Assembly: GCF_001457025.1 (NCBI RefSeq)
Contig: NZ_KQ758600.1
Coordinates: forward strand, 310,001 to 374,000
Direction: 5' to 3'
Source: Pseudarthrobacter enclensis
Lineage (GTDB): Bacteria; Actinomycetota; Actinomycetes; Actinomycetales; Micrococcaceae
Length of the DNA stretch: 64,000 nucleotides
Position numbers and translations under genes: made by a program
Notes under the pieces: generated by a model
Database searches by the model: none
Told to the model about the DNA's origin: nothing
Seen by the model: only the letters and a program-made list of their open reading frames with translations
Shown here: positions 47,679 through 56,714 of the stretch, piece by piece
Numbering within the stretch: the first letter of the stretch is position 1
Layout of the letters: the number at the start of each line of letters is the position of its first letter

Positions 47679-48905
47679 ATGACATCCCACACCCTCAACG
47701 AACTGATCGCTGAAGGTGTCCGCGGGCGGTACATTCTGGTCCGAAGCGACCTGAATGTGCCGCTCGACGGCTCTACAGTCACTGACGACGGCCGCATCAA
47801 GGCCTCCCTTCCAGTGCTGTCAAAGCTCACGGACGCCGGTGCCCGCGTGCTGGTAACAGCCCACCTTGGACGCCCCAAGGGCGCTCCCGAGGAGAAGTAC
47901 TCCCTCCGCCCCGCAGCAGACCGCCTCGCAGAGCTGGCGGACTTCAAGGTCACCCTCGCCGCCGACACCGTCGGCAGCTCCGCCAGGGAAGCTGCAGCCT
48001 CCCTGCAGGACGGTGAAGTGCTGGTCCTTGAAAACGTCCGTTTCGATCCGCGCGAGACCAGCAAGGACGACACCGAGCGTGGCGCCTTCGCTGACGAGCT
48101 CGTGTCCCTGACCGGAGACAACGGCGCCTACGTGGACGACGCCTTCGGCGCCGTGCACCGGAGGCACGCCAGCGTCTACGACGTCGCCACCCGGCTTCCC
48201 TCCTACCTGGGCGACCTGGTGCACACCGAGGTGGAAGTCCTCCGGAAGCTCACCGCCGACACCCAGCGGCCCTACGTCGTGGTCCTTGGCGGTTCGAAGG
48301 TCTCGGACAAGCTTGCCGTGATCGACAACCTGCTGGGCAAGGCGGACACCATCCTGGTGGGCGGCGGCATGCTGTTCACGTTCCTCGCCGCGGCGGGCCA
48401 CAAAGTGGCGTCCAGCCTGCTCGAGGAAGACCAGATCCCCGTGGTCCAGGACTACCTGAAGCGCGCAGCAGACGCCGGTACCGAATTCGTCATCCCCACG
48501 GACGTCGTCGTCGCGGAGAAGTTTGCCGCTGACGCCGCGCACGAGACGGTCGCCGCGGATGCCATCGAATCCAGCAGCTTCGGAGGCGGCGGCATCGGAC
48601 TGGACATCGGACCCGCTTCGGCTGCAGCCTTTGCGGAACGCATCAAGGGTGCCAAGACCGTTTTCTGGAACGGCCCCATGGGCGTTTTCGAGTTCGAGGC
48701 ATTCTCCGCCGGGACCCGGGCCATCGCCCAGGCTCTGACGAAGACCGGCGCGTTCACCGTGGTGGGTGGCGGCGACTCCGCTGCCGCAGTCCGTACCCTC
48801 GGCTTCGCCGATGACCAGTTCGGACACATTTCCACCGGCGGCGGCGCCAGCCTGGAATACCTCGAAGGCAAGGAACTCCCGGGCCTGAGCGTCCTGGACC
48901 GGTAG
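47679..48905 (+). CDS. pgk: Phosphoglycerate kinase
   Basis: 408 aa. [20 protein letters not shown] near 20-40, the substrate-binding [22 protein letters not shown] near 61-82, FVIPTDVVV, and the ATP site [22 protein letters not shown] near 335 with GGGDSAAAV. Makes ATP and 3-phosphoglycerate. ATG 47679 is chosen; an in-frame start at 47586 lies inside gap and is rejected. No strong ribosome site, hence the leaderless proposal, although read-through from gap is also expected. Confidence 0.97.
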   Translation: MTSHTLNELIAEGVRGRYILVRSDLNVPLDGSTVTDDGRIKASLPVLSKLTDAGARVLVTAHLGRPKGAPEEKYSLRPAADRLAELADFKVTLAADTVGSSAREAAASLQDGEVLVLENVRFDPRETSKDDTERGAFADELVSLTGDNGAYVDDAFGAVHRRHASVYDVATRLPSYLGDLVHTEVEVLRKLTADTQRPYVVVLGGSKVSDKLAVIDNLLGKADTILVGGGMLFTFLAAAGHKVASSLLEEDQIPVVQDYLKRAADAGTEFVIPTDVVVAEKFAADAAHETVAADAIESSSFGGGGIGLDIGPASAAAFAERIKGAKTVFWNGPMGVFEFEAFSAGTRAIAQALTKTGAFTVVGGGDSAAAVRTLGFADDQFGHISTGGGASLEYLEGKELPGLSVLDR

Positions 48906-48941
48906 CCAGGCCGCCGGAAGCAGTTCCTTCTTCACCCCTCC

Positions 48942-48974
48942 GGCCGGCAGGTTGCCAGCGGCAGCCTGCCGGCC
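48942..48974 (+). repeat. Intercistronic hairpin between pgk and tpiA
   Basis: GGCCGGCAGG (48942-48951) and CCTGCCGGCC (48965-48974) make a 10-bp stem with a 13-nt loop. There is no T-run and the tpiA ribosome site follows 20 bp later, so it is more likely an mRNA-stability element or weak attenuator than a full terminator. Confidence 0.5.
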
Positions 48975-49003
48975 GCACACATTTCACGACCTTTGGAGAA
49001 CAC

Positions 49004-49819
49004 GTGACGACGTCAACGAACGGTGCTTACGACCGCAAGCCCTTCATCGCCGGCAACTGGAAGATGAACATGGACCACGTGCAGGGCATCACCCTCCTGC
49101 AGAAGCTGGCCTGGACCCTTTCGGACGCCAAGCACGATTACAGCCGCGTCGAGGTTGCTGTGTTCCCGCCCTTCACGGACCTCCGCGGTGTGCAGACACT
49201 CGTCCAGGGCGACGACCTCGAGGTGGCCTACGGCGGCCAGGACCTGTCCCAGTTCGATTCCGGCGCCTACACCGGCGACATCTCGGGACAGTTCCTGAAC
49301 AAGCTGGGCTGCAAGTACGTCCTGGTGGGCCACAGTGAACGGCGCACCATCCATAACGAATCCGACGAGGTCCTCAACGCCAAGGTCAAGGCCGCCTTCA
49401 AGCACGGGGTGACTCCGGTCCTCTGTGTGGGCGAAGGGCTGGAGATCCGGCAGGCAGGGACCCACGTCAACCACACCCTGGAGCAGCTCCGGGCCGGGGT
49501 TGCCGGCCTGACCGACGAGCAGGCCGCCGAACTCGTGGTCGCCTACGAACCGGTGTGGGCCATTGGAACGGGCGAGGTAGCCGGACCGGAAGACGCCCAG
49601 GAGATGTGCGCTGCCATCCGTGCCGAGCTTGAGTCGCTGTTCGGAGCGGACGTGGCCGCGAAGACCCGGCTGCTGTACGGCGGTTCGGTCAAGGCGAACA
49701 ACGCCGCCGCCATCCTGAAGGAACGGGACGTTGACGGCGTGCTCGTGGGTGGCGGCAGCCTCGATCCGGCTGAATTTGCTAATATTGTCAGGTTCGAGAG
49801 CCACCTGGTGACGGACTAG
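49004..49819 (+). CDS. tpiA: Triosephosphate isomerase
   Basis: 271 aa from GTG 49004 after TTTGGAGAA. Catalytic Lys in GNWKMNMDH near 17, His in [14 protein letters not shown] near 105, Glu in [13 protein letters not shown] near 175, phosphate loop [12 protein letters not shown] near 225 and [11 protein letters not shown] near 247. Interconverts glyceraldehyde-3-phosphate and dihydroxyacetone phosphate. Complete; about 20 residues longer than the E. coli enzyme, mostly at the N-terminus. Confidence 0.98.
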   Translation: MTTSTNGAYDRKPFIAGNWKMNMDHVQGITLLQKLAWTLSDAKHDYSRVEVAVFPPFTDLRGVQTLVQGDDLEVAYGGQDLSQFDSGAYTGDISGQFLNKLGCKYVLVGHSERRTIHNESDEVLNAKVKAAFKHGVTPVLCVGEGLEIRQAGTHVNHTLEQLRAGVAGLTDEQAAELVVAYEPVWAIGTGEVAGPEDAQEMCAAIRAELESLFGADVAAKTRLLYGGSVKANNAAAILKERDVDGVLVGGGSLDPAEFANIVRFESHLVTD

Positions 49820-49868
49820 TCTGTCCGCCATCCGTACTCCCGCCTTACCAACCACCTGAAAGGCCGTC

Positions 49869-50126
49869 GTGGACGTTCTTCATGTCATCCTGCAGATCCT
49901 CCTGGGCATCACCAGCCTCCTGCTGACGCTGCTCATCCTCCTCCATAAGGGACGCGGCGGAGGTCTGTCGGACATGTTCGGCGGCGGCATGAGCTCAGGC
50001 CTGAGCTCCTCCGGCGTGGCCGAACGGAACCTCAACCGGTTCACCGTCATCCTCGGCGTGACCTGGGGAGTGGTCATCATCGCCCTGGGCCTGATCATGC
50101 GCTTCAGCGGCGGAGGGGATTCCTGA
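49869..50126 (+). CDS. secG: Preprotein translocase subunit SecG
   Basis: 85 aa from GTG 49869 (GAAAGG before it). Two membrane segments (about 1-22 and 58-78) around a Gly-rich loop LLHKGRGGGLSDMFGGGMSSGLSSSGVAERNLNRFT, the SecG signature. It aids SecYE-dependent export. Its place after tpiA is conserved in actinobacteria. Confidence 0.95.
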   Translation: MDVLHVILQILLGITSLLLTLLILLHKGRGGGLSDMFGGGMSSGLSSSGVAERNLNRFTVILGVTWGVVIIALGLIMRFSGGGDS

Positions 50127-50183
50127 TCCTCCTCCCGTTGCAGGAAGGCCCTTTGGCCCTCCCGCCCTGCGGGCCAGCGAACT

Positions 50184-50218
50184 AAACTGTGGCTGTCGGC
50201 TTCCGACAGCCACAGTTT
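50184..50218 (+). terminator. Terminator after secG
   Basis: Perfect 16-bp stem, arms 50184-50199 and 50203-50218, followed by TGTTT. It closes the gap-pgk-tpiA-secG unit. Confidence 0.85.
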
Positions 50219-50255
50219 TGTTTAACCCGCAGAACCAGCAACGGCAGGAGCTCAC

Positions 50256-50651
50256 ATGGTCCATCCAGCAACAGGTTTCCGGGGCACCCGGGCGGGCGTG
50301 ACGGCGGGGTCCGGGTCGAGTCTCCGAGGCGGCGAGGACCACGGCAGCCCGCTGCCGCGGATCAGGGTTTCCTACTGGTGCGCCAAGGGGCATGTCACCC
50401 AGCCGGTGTTCCTGCAGTTGCCCGAAGTCCAGATTCCGGCCGTCTGGGACTGCCGGCGGTGCGGTGCCCCGGCTTCCAGGGACGGTTCGGACGCTGCGGG
50501 TTCCGAGGCACTCGAGGAAGGCTTCAAGACACACCTTGAGTACGTTAAAGAAACGCGCTCCGACCAGGACGCCGAAGACGTACTGGCCGGAGCGCTGGAG
50601 AGGCTACGCGCCCGTGGCATCCTTCCGGACGAGCTGCTGCGGGACACGTGA
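50256..50651 (+). CDS. rbpA: RNA polymerase-binding protein RbpA
   Basis: 131 aa. The core reads RIRVSYWCAKGHVTQPVFLQLPEVQIPAVWDCRRCGAPASRD, with Cys residues of the zinc-like fold, followed by the sigma-interacting C-terminal helix (THLEYVKETRSDQDAEDVLAGALERLRARG). RbpA is specific to actinobacteria; it binds the principal sigma factor and promotes open complex formation. The CDS end overlaps the convergent pgl gene by 48 bp. Confidence 0.96.
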   Translation: MVHPATGFRGTRAGVTAGSGSSLRGGEDHGSPLPRIRVSYWCAKGHVTQPVFLQLPEVQIPAVWDCRRCGAPASRDGSDAAGSEALEEGFKTHLEYVKETRSDQDAEDVLAGALERLRARGILPDELLRDT

Positions 50652-51422
50652 GGCAGCGTTCTCGTCAATAAGCCACAGGGTACGGGACGTGCCGCGAGGG
50701 CCCGCCGCCGGTACCTGAACAGGGGTTGCTCCCGCCAGGGCCAGCCCAACAGCGCCGGCCTTGTCCTCACCGGCCACCACCATCCAGACCTCGGCAGCCG
50801 TGTTGATGGCAGGCAGCGTCAGTGAAATGCGCAGCGGCGGCGGCTTGGGGGAGTTCCTCACACCCACCACCGTGCGTTCCTTCTCACGGATGCCTGCCTG
50901 TTCGGGGAACAGGGAGGCCACGTGGGCATCCGGCCCCACACCCAGCAGCACGACGTCCAGCCTGGGCAGCGCAGCGGGCTCCTCGGGCCGGTCATCGGAC
51001 ATGTCCGCAGCGTGCTCCGCGGCGGCAGCCTCACGCAGCCGACGCGCGTAGTCCTCCGCGGCTTCCTCCGGGGTCTCGAAGTCATCGGACGAACCCGGAA
51101 TGTGGACACGGTCAGGATCCACGGGGATCCTGGACAGCAGGGCATCAAAAGCCTGCCCCGCGTTCCGGTCCGGGTCGGCAGAACCGACGAAACGCTCGTC
51201 CCCCCACCAGAAGTTGACCTTTGACCAGTCGACGGCCGGAGCCGCCGGAGAGTCAGCAACAGCCTTCAGCGTACCGATGCCCACCGTGCCGCCGGTCAGC
51301 ACCACGGTGGCTTCACCGTACTTGTCCTGGACATCGACGAGCTTGGTGATCAGGCGGGCCGCAATGGCCGCCATAAGGACGGACGAGTCAGGATGGATGC
51401 TTACTCTTGGGTCAACGCTCAC
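50604..51422 (-). CDS. pgl: 6-phosphogluconolactonase
   Basis: 272 aa. DevB/Pgl-type fold: VVLTGGTVGIGTL near 40, VNFWWGDERFVGSADPDRNAGQAFDALL near 70-97, VLLGVGPDAHVASLFPEQ near 158, and RISLTLPAINTAAEVWMVVAGEDKAGAVGLAL. Hydrolyses 6-phosphogluconolactone made by Zwf. An acidic insert (AAAEHAADMSDDRPEEP) lies in the middle. Last gene of the pentose phosphate operon; overlaps opcA by 11 bp upstream and rbpA by 48 bp at its end. Confidence 0.95.
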   Translation of the reverse strand: MSVDPRVSIHPDSSVLMAAIAARLITKLVDVQDKYGEATVVLTGGTVGIGTLKAVADSPAAPAVDWSKVNFWWGDERFVGSADPDRNAGQAFDALLSRIPVDPDRVHIPGSSDDFETPEEAAEDYARRLREAAAAEHAADMSDDRPEEPAALPRLDVVLLGVGPDAHVASLFPEQAGIREKERTVVGVRNSPKPPPLRISLTLPAINTAAEVWMVVAGEDKAGAVGLALAGATPVQVPAAGPRGTSRTLWLIDENAASRVPQQLVRKDATGA

Positions 51423-52353
51423 TGGGCCGGACGCTCCTTAGGTTTGTACGTGGCAGTCCAATAGTAATCACTTCCCCGAACACCTCATCCGGGTCCAGCC
51501 GCCGCAGCTCCTCGGCGAGGCAGTCGCGCAGGCTGCGACGGGGAAGGGAGATGCGCTGGGCAGGCTGCCCGGGCTGGGTGAGTTCGGCGACGGTCAGTCC
51601 GGGCCGGAACAACTGGACATCCCCGCCGGGCCGGCTCAGCCGTACGCGCCGGATCCCTGTGCCGGCGGGATCGGCAACAATCGTCACGGGCGCGTCGAGC
51701 GTCATGGTGAGCCACGCCGCAAGGAGGATGGTGCTCGGGGAGTCCGAGGCCCCCTCCACGGCAACAGCCGTGACCGGGGAGCTGTCCACTTCGTCCAGGG
51801 CCGCGGCGAGCTGGATGCGCCAGTTGGTCAGGCGGGTCCAAGCGAGGTCGGTGTCGCCGGCCTTGTAGGTGGCGTGGATCCGTTCCAGTGCTGCCTGGGG
51901 GTCCGGCTCGTTCGCGGAGTCGGTGATCCGGCGGTGGGCGATGGCCCCGATGGAGGTTTCGCAGGCGTTTTCCGGGGCGCCGTGCGGCCACCAGGCCACG
52001 ATCGGTGCGTCCGGGAGCAGCAGGGCTGCAACCAGGGATTCGGACTCATGGGCCAGCTGGCCGTAGCCGCGCAGCACGATCACTTCCGAGGCGCCGGCGT
52101 CACCGCCGACACGGATCTGCGCGTCCAGCCTGTCGGGGGCCTCCTGGCCGGCGTCGGCCAGGACGATGATCCGGCAGGGGTGCTCGCGGGAAGCGTCGTT
52201 GGCGGCCTCGATGGCTTCTTCCTCGAGTCCGGACTTCGTGACCACCACCAGGGTCAGGACACGGCCCAGGGCGATCACGCCGCCCTGCTCGCGCAGGGCC
52301 ATGATCTCCTTGGAGACCTTGGACGTAGTGGTGTCGGGCAGGTTTACGATCAT
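51412..52353 (-). CDS. opcA: Glucose-6-phosphate dehydrogenase assembly protein OpcA
   Basis: 313 aa. MIVNLPDTTTSKVSKEIMALREQGGVIALGRVLTLVVVT at the start and SEVIVLRGYGQLAHESESLVAALLLPDAPIVAWWPHGAPEN near 105-145 are typical of actinobacterial and cyanobacterial OpcA, needed for active Zwf. The ATGA overlap with zwf fits a direct partnership. Confidence 0.95.
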   Translation of the reverse strand: MIVNLPDTTTSKVSKEIMALREQGGVIALGRVLTLVVVTKSGLEEEAIEAANDASREHPCRIIVLADAGQEAPDRLDAQIRVGGDAGASEVIVLRGYGQLAHESESLVAALLLPDAPIVAWWPHGAPENACETSIGAIAHRRITDSANEPDPQAALERIHATYKAGDTDLAWTRLTNWRIQLAAALDEVDSSPVTAVAVEGASDSPSTILLAAWLTMTLDAPVTIVADPAGTGIRRVRLSRPGGDVQLFRPGLTVAELTQPGQPAQRISLPRRSLRDCLAEELRRLDPDEVFGEVITIGLPRTNLRSVRPSER

Positions 52354-53921
52354 GGCCTTCTCCAGGTTCGTCCGTCACGGGCCAGCAGCTCATCAGCGCT
52401 GGCCGGTCCCCAGGAGCCCGGGGCGTAGGGTTCGGGCTGCTCGCTCAGCGATGCCCAGTATTCCTCGAACGGGTCAAGGATCTTCCAGGAGAGTTCCACT
52501 TCCTCGTGCCGCGGGAACAGCGGAGGCTCGCCCAGGAGCACGTCCAGGATCAGGCGTTCGTAGGCTTCCGGAGAGGACTCGGTGAAGGAGTGGCCGTAGC
52601 CGAAGTCCATGGTCACGTCCCGGACTTCCATCTGGGTGCCGGGCACCTTGGAACCGAAACGGATGGTCACGCCCTCGTCAGGCTGGACCCGGATAACCAC
52701 TGCGTTCTGGCCGAAGTCATCCTCGCCGTGGTCGCGGAACAGCAGGTTGGGGGCGCGTTTGAACACCACCGCGATTTCCGTCACCCTGCGGCCCAGGCGT
52801 TTGCCCGCCCGGAGGTAGAACGGAACCCCCGCCCACCGGCGGGTGTGGATGTCCACCCGCACGGCCGCGTACGTTTCCGTGGTGGAGTCAGCCGGGATGC
52901 CCTCTTCCTCCAGGTATCCGAGGACCTGCTCGCCGCCCTGCCAACCACCGGTGAACTGACCGCGGGCTGAGTGCGTGGACAGGTCCTCGGGGAGCTTGAC
53001 CGCAGCGAGGACTTTTTCCTTTTCCGCGCGCAGGTCATCGGCGTTGAACGAGATCGGCTCTTCCATCGCCGTCAACGCCAGCAGCTGCAACAGGTGATTC
53101 TGGATCACGTCGCGGGCGGCGCCGACACCGTCGTAGTAGCCTGCGCGGCCCCCGGTGCCGATGTCCTCGGCCATGGTGATCTGCACGTGGTCCACGTAGT
53201 TGGCATTCCACAACGGTTCAAACAACTGGTTCGCGAAGCGCAGCGCCAGGATGTTCTGGACCGTTTCCTTGCCCAAGTAGTGGTCGATCCGGAACACGGC
53301 GTCGGCAGGGAAAACCGACTCCACGATGTCGTTCAGCTGGCGGGCGGACTCGAGGTCGTGCCCGAACGGCTTTTCGATGACCACACGCCGCCACTTGTCG
53401 CCGTCGGCCTGTGCCAGGCCGTGCTTGGACAGCTGCCGGCACACCTGCTCGAACGCCTTGGGCGGGATGGACAGGTAGAAGGCGTGGTTCCCGCGGGTGC
53501 CGCGGACGTCGTCGAGTTCCTTGATGGTCTCGCCCAGCCGCTCGAAGGCGGCGTCGTCGTCGAACTCGCCCTGGACGAACCGGATGCCCTCGGAGAGCTG
53601 GTTCCAGACCGACTCGTCGAAGGGCGTCCGGGCGTGGGCCTGCACGGAGGCCTTCACCTCGGCGGCGAAGTCCTCCTTGTCCCACTCACGGCGGGCGAAG
53701 CCCACCAGCGCGAAGCTCGGCGGCAACAGGCCCCGGTTGGCCAGGTCATAGACCGCGGGCATCAGTTTTTTCCGCGCAAGGTCACCCGTCACCCCGAAGA
53801 GCACCAGCGAGGACGGACCGGCAATCCGGTTCAACCGCCGATCCCGCGGATCCCGCAAGGGGTTCCGCCCTGCCCTTCCGGAACGCGTCCCGGATGTCCT
53901 GCCGTATTCAGTTTCTGGCAT
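52350..53921 (-). CDS. zwf: Glucose-6-phosphate 1-dehydrogenase
   Basis: 523 aa. NADP-binding VLFGVTGDLARKKLMPAVYDL near 40-60, the active-site RIDHYLGKETVQNILALRFAN near 205-225 with catalytic His, and VIEKPFGHD near 180. Oxidises glucose-6-phosphate to the lactone and makes NADPH. The 35-residue Arg-rich head before the dinucleotide fold is not conserved. Coupled to opcA; the preceding pgi gene ends 14 bp before its start. Confidence 0.97.
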   Translation of the reverse strand: MPETEYGRTSGTRSGRAGRNPLRDPRDRRLNRIAGPSSLVLFGVTGDLARKKLMPAVYDLANRGLLPPSFALVGFARREWDKEDFAAEVKASVQAHARTPFDESVWNQLSEGIRFVQGEFDDDAAFERLGETIKELDDVRGTRGNHAFYLSIPPKAFEQVCRQLSKHGLAQADGDKWRRVVIEKPFGHDLESARQLNDIVESVFPADAVFRIDHYLGKETVQNILALRFANQLFEPLWNANYVDHVQITMAEDIGTGGRAGYYDGVGAARDVIQNHLLQLLALTAMEEPISFNADDLRAEKEKVLAAVKLPEDLSTHSARGQFTGGWQGGEQVLGYLEEEGIPADSTTETYAAVRVDIHTRRWAGVPFYLRAGKRLGRRVTEIAVVFKRAPNLLFRDHGEDDFGQNAVVIRVQPDEGVTIRFGSKVPGTQMEVRDVTMDFGYGHSFTESSPEAYERLILDVLLGEPPLFPRHEEVELSWKILDPFEEYWASLSEQPEPYAPGSWGPASADELLARDGRTWRRP

Positions 53922-53935
53922 GGTGCGTCTGCGCC

Positions 53936-55567
53936 TTAGCTTTCGGTAGCGGATGCCCGGGAGGACAGTGCAGCGACGATGTCCTGCAGCTGCGCCACAC
54001 CGGCGGCACGGTCGGTCAGGTGCAGGCGGAGCACGGGCCGGCCGTGCTCTTCGAGTACCTGGGCGTCGCCTGCAGCCTGGGCGGCAATGAGCTCGCCGAA
54101 GGTGAAGGGACGCTCGGGGATGGCAAGGTCCTCCGCGGCGGCGGCAGTGACCTGCAGGAACACGCCGATGGCCGGTCCGCCCTTGTGGAACTGCCCGGTG
54201 GAGTGCAGGAACCGCGGGCCCCAGCCGAACGTCACGGGACGCCGGGTCACGGCGGCGAGCTCGTCACGGACGCCTTCGAAGCCGGCATAGGCCAGCCGGT
54301 CGAAGTAGGCCTGGACGCTGAGGTAGCTGTCCGCCGCCAGGGTGTCCAGCAGGGCGCTGACGGCCTCGGCCGCGGTGGACGCGCTGCGCAGCCACTGCCC
54401 GCCGCGGACCTCGATGGCACCGTCAACGAAGGCTGCCGGCGTGGGCTCGGGTTGTGCGTCCAGCAGGCCGCGGGCGGCCACCTTCGCGGCCTCCACATCC
54501 GGCTGGTCGAACGGGTTGATGCCCAGCAGCCGCCCGGCCACTGCCGTGGCGAACTCCCACACCATCATCTGCGCGGCCAGTCCGCCGGCGATGGCCACCT
54601 GGTTTTCAGCAAGGTCGACGTCGGCGTCCGCGGCCACGAGCCGCACCACCAGCACGTCGTCAGCGCCCTCGGCCACCTCGGGGGAGCCGGGACCAGCGAC
54701 GACGGGCAGCACACCGGTGCCCAGCTTGCCCGTGGATTCGGCGATGAGCTGCTCAGCCCAGTCAGCGAACCCCTTGATTCCGGACCCGTCCTCAGCGATC
54801 ACGATCTTGTTCCGCAGCGGGGTGGTGCCGCCCAGGGCGGTGCCAAGGGCCAGGCCGATGTTCTCCGGTGCGTCCTCGTTCAGGACCTCAGCCGTTTCCT
54901 CCGCCTCGTCCAGGAACGCCTGGATGTCCACGCCGGCCAGGCCGGAAGGGACCAGTCCGAAAGCGGTCAGCGCCGAGAACCGGCCGCCCACGTTCGGGTC
55001 GGCATTGAACACGGCACGGTAACCGGCTTCCCGGGAGGCCTTGTCCAGCGGGGAACCGGGGTCGGTCACGATGATGATGCGGCTGGCGGCGTCGATGCCG
55101 GCGTCGTTGAACGCCTGCTCGAAAATACGCCGCTGGGAGTCGGTTTCCACCGTGGAACCGGACTTGGAGGACACCACGATGGCCGTTTCGGCCAGGCGGT
55201 CCGCCAGGGCAGCACGGACCTGGTCAGGGTCCGTGCTGTCCAGCACAGTCAGCTCGACGCCAGCAGTACCGGCAATGACCTCGGGGGCCAGCGAGGACCC
55301 GCCCATGCCGCACAGCACGATGCGGGTGACGCCCTCAGCCCGGAGGGCTTCGCGCAGTTCCAGGATGTCCTTCACCAGCGGCTGCGAGACAGTGGCGGCC
55401 TCAACCCAGCCGAGGCGGATGGCCGACTCGGATTCAGCGTCGGAACCCCACAGCGTATGGTCCTTCGCGAAAATCCGGGTGGCAATCCTGTCCTCAACAA
55501 GGGCGGGAAGATGCTGTTCAAGTGCCTGCTGCGCGGCACCGGTGGCTTCGTAGCTGAGTGTGCTCAT
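53936..55567 (-). CDS. pgi: Glucose-6-phosphate isomerase
   Basis: 543 aa. Sugar-phosphate isomerase (SIS) folds: VLCGMGGSSLAPEVIAGT near 82, VVSSKSGSTVETDSQRRIFEQAF near 132-155 and, near the end, VTFGWGPRFLHSTGQFHKGGPAIG with the catalytic His. It resembles the divergent actinobacterial Pgi type rather than the E. coli one. Interconverts glucose-6-phosphate and fructose-6-phosphate, linking glycolysis and this operon. Only 6 bp separate it from tal. Confidence 0.93.
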   Translation of the reverse strand: MSTLSYEATGAAQQALEQHLPALVEDRIATRIFAKDHTLWGSDAESESAIRLGWVEAATVSQPLVKDILELREALRAEGVTRIVLCGMGGSSLAPEVIAGTAGVELTVLDSTDPDQVRAALADRLAETAIVVSSKSGSTVETDSQRRIFEQAFNDAGIDAASRIIIVTDPGSPLDKASREAGYRAVFNADPNVGGRFSALTAFGLVPSGLAGVDIQAFLDEAEETAEVLNEDAPENIGLALGTALGGTTPLRNKIVIAEDGSGIKGFADWAEQLIAESTGKLGTGVLPVVAGPGSPEVAEGADDVLVVRLVAADADVDLAENQVAIAGGLAAQMMVWEFATAVAGRLLGINPFDQPDVEAAKVAARGLLDAQPEPTPAAFVDGAIEVRGGQWLRSASTAAEAVSALLDTLAADSYLSVQAYFDRLAYAGFEGVRDELAAVTRRPVTFGWGPRFLHSTGQFHKGGPAIGVFLQVTAAAAEDLAIPERPFTFGELIAAQAAGDAQVLEEHGRPVLRLHLTDRAAGVAQLQDIVAALSSRASATES

Positions 55568-55573
55568 GGGTGG

Positions 55574-56689
55574 TTAGGAGGCCTTCCGTGCTGAGGCGAG
55601 GGCGCCTTCGACGTCAGCCAGCAGTTCTTTCCAGCTGGCCACGAACTTGTCCAGGCCCTCGGTTTCGAGGAGTGCGACGACGTCGTTGTAGGAGACGCCA
55701 AGCTTTTCGAGCGCGTCCAGGGTGGCGTTGGCCTCGGCGTAGGTGCCGGAGACGGTGTCACCGGTGACCACGCCGTGGTCGAACGTTGCGTCCAGGGTCT
55801 TCTCGGGCATGGTGTTGACGACGCCGGGCGCCACGAGTTCGGTCACGTAGAGGGTGTCCGGGTAGGCGGGGTCCTTCACGCCGGTGGAGGCCCACAGGGG
55901 ACGCTGGGGGAGGGCGCCGGCTTCGGCGAGCAGGGCCCAGCGTTCGGTACTGAAGAGTTCCTCGTAGACCTGGTAGGCGAGGCGGGCGTTGGCGACGCCG
56001 GCCTTGCCCTTGAGTGCCTTGGCCTCGTCCGTGCCGATCTTGTCCAGTCGCTTATCGATCTCGGTGTCCACGCGGGAGACGAAGAAGGATGCGACGGAGT
56101 GGATCTTCGAGAGGTCGTGGCCGTTTTCCTTTGCCTGCTCCAGGCCGGACTGGAAGGCGTTGATGACCGCGCGGTAGCGCTCCAGGGAGAAAATCAGGGT
56201 TACGTTGACGCTGATGCCCTCGGCGAGGGTGGCGGTGATGGCTTCCAGGCCCTCGATGGTGGCGGGGATCTTGATCAGGACGTTGTCCTTGTTGACCTTC
56301 TTGAAGAGGTGCTTGGCTTCGGCGATGGTGCCGGCCGTGTCCCAGGCAAGGCGCGGGTCCACCTCGATGGACACGCGGCCGTCCACGCCCTTGGTGGCTG
56401 CTGCCACGGGGGCGAACAGGTCGCAGGCGTCGGCGACGTCGGTGGTGGTGATCTCGAAGATGGTGTCCTCGACGCTGGCGCCGGCGGCCGCCTGGGCGGC
56501 GATGGTGGCGTCGTAGTCGGTGCCGGCCGTGATGGCGGCGTGGAAGATGGACGGGTTGGTGGTCACGCCGACCACATTCTTTTCCTCGATGAGCTTCCGC
56601 AGGGTGCCGGTGTCCAGGCGTCCGCGGGAAAGGTCGTCAAGCCAGATGGAGACTCCGGCTTCGGAGAGCTGCTGGGTGGGAGTAGTCAT
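55574..56689 (-). CDS. tal: Transaldolase
   Basis: 371 aa. [42 protein letters not shown] near the start is the actinobacterial class; the Schiff-base Lys is in [16 protein letters not shown] near 140, and [19 protein letters not shown] near 265. Moves a dihydroxyacetone unit between sedoheptulose-7-phosphate and glyceraldehyde-3-phosphate. Lies 25 bp after tkt. Confidence 0.97.
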   Translation of the reverse strand: MTTPTQQLSEAGVSIWLDDLSRGRLDTGTLRKLIEEKNVVGVTTNPSIFHAAITAGTDYDATIAAQAAAGASVEDTIFEITTTDVADACDLFAPVAAATKGVDGRVSIEVDPRLAWDTAGTIAEAKHLFKKVNKDNVLIKIPATIEGLEAITATLAEGISVNVTLIFSLERYRAVINAFQSGLEQAKENGHDLSKIHSVASFFVSRVDTEIDKRLDKIGTDEAKALKGKAGVANARLAYQVYEELFSTERWALLAEAGALPQRPLWASTGVKDPAYPDTLYVTELVAPGVVNTMPEKTLDATFDHGVVTGDTVSGTYAEANATLDALEKLGVSYNDVVALLETEGLDKFVASWKELLADVEGALASARKAS

Positions 56690-56714
56690 GGTGTTTATCT
56701 CCTGGAAATCGTTG

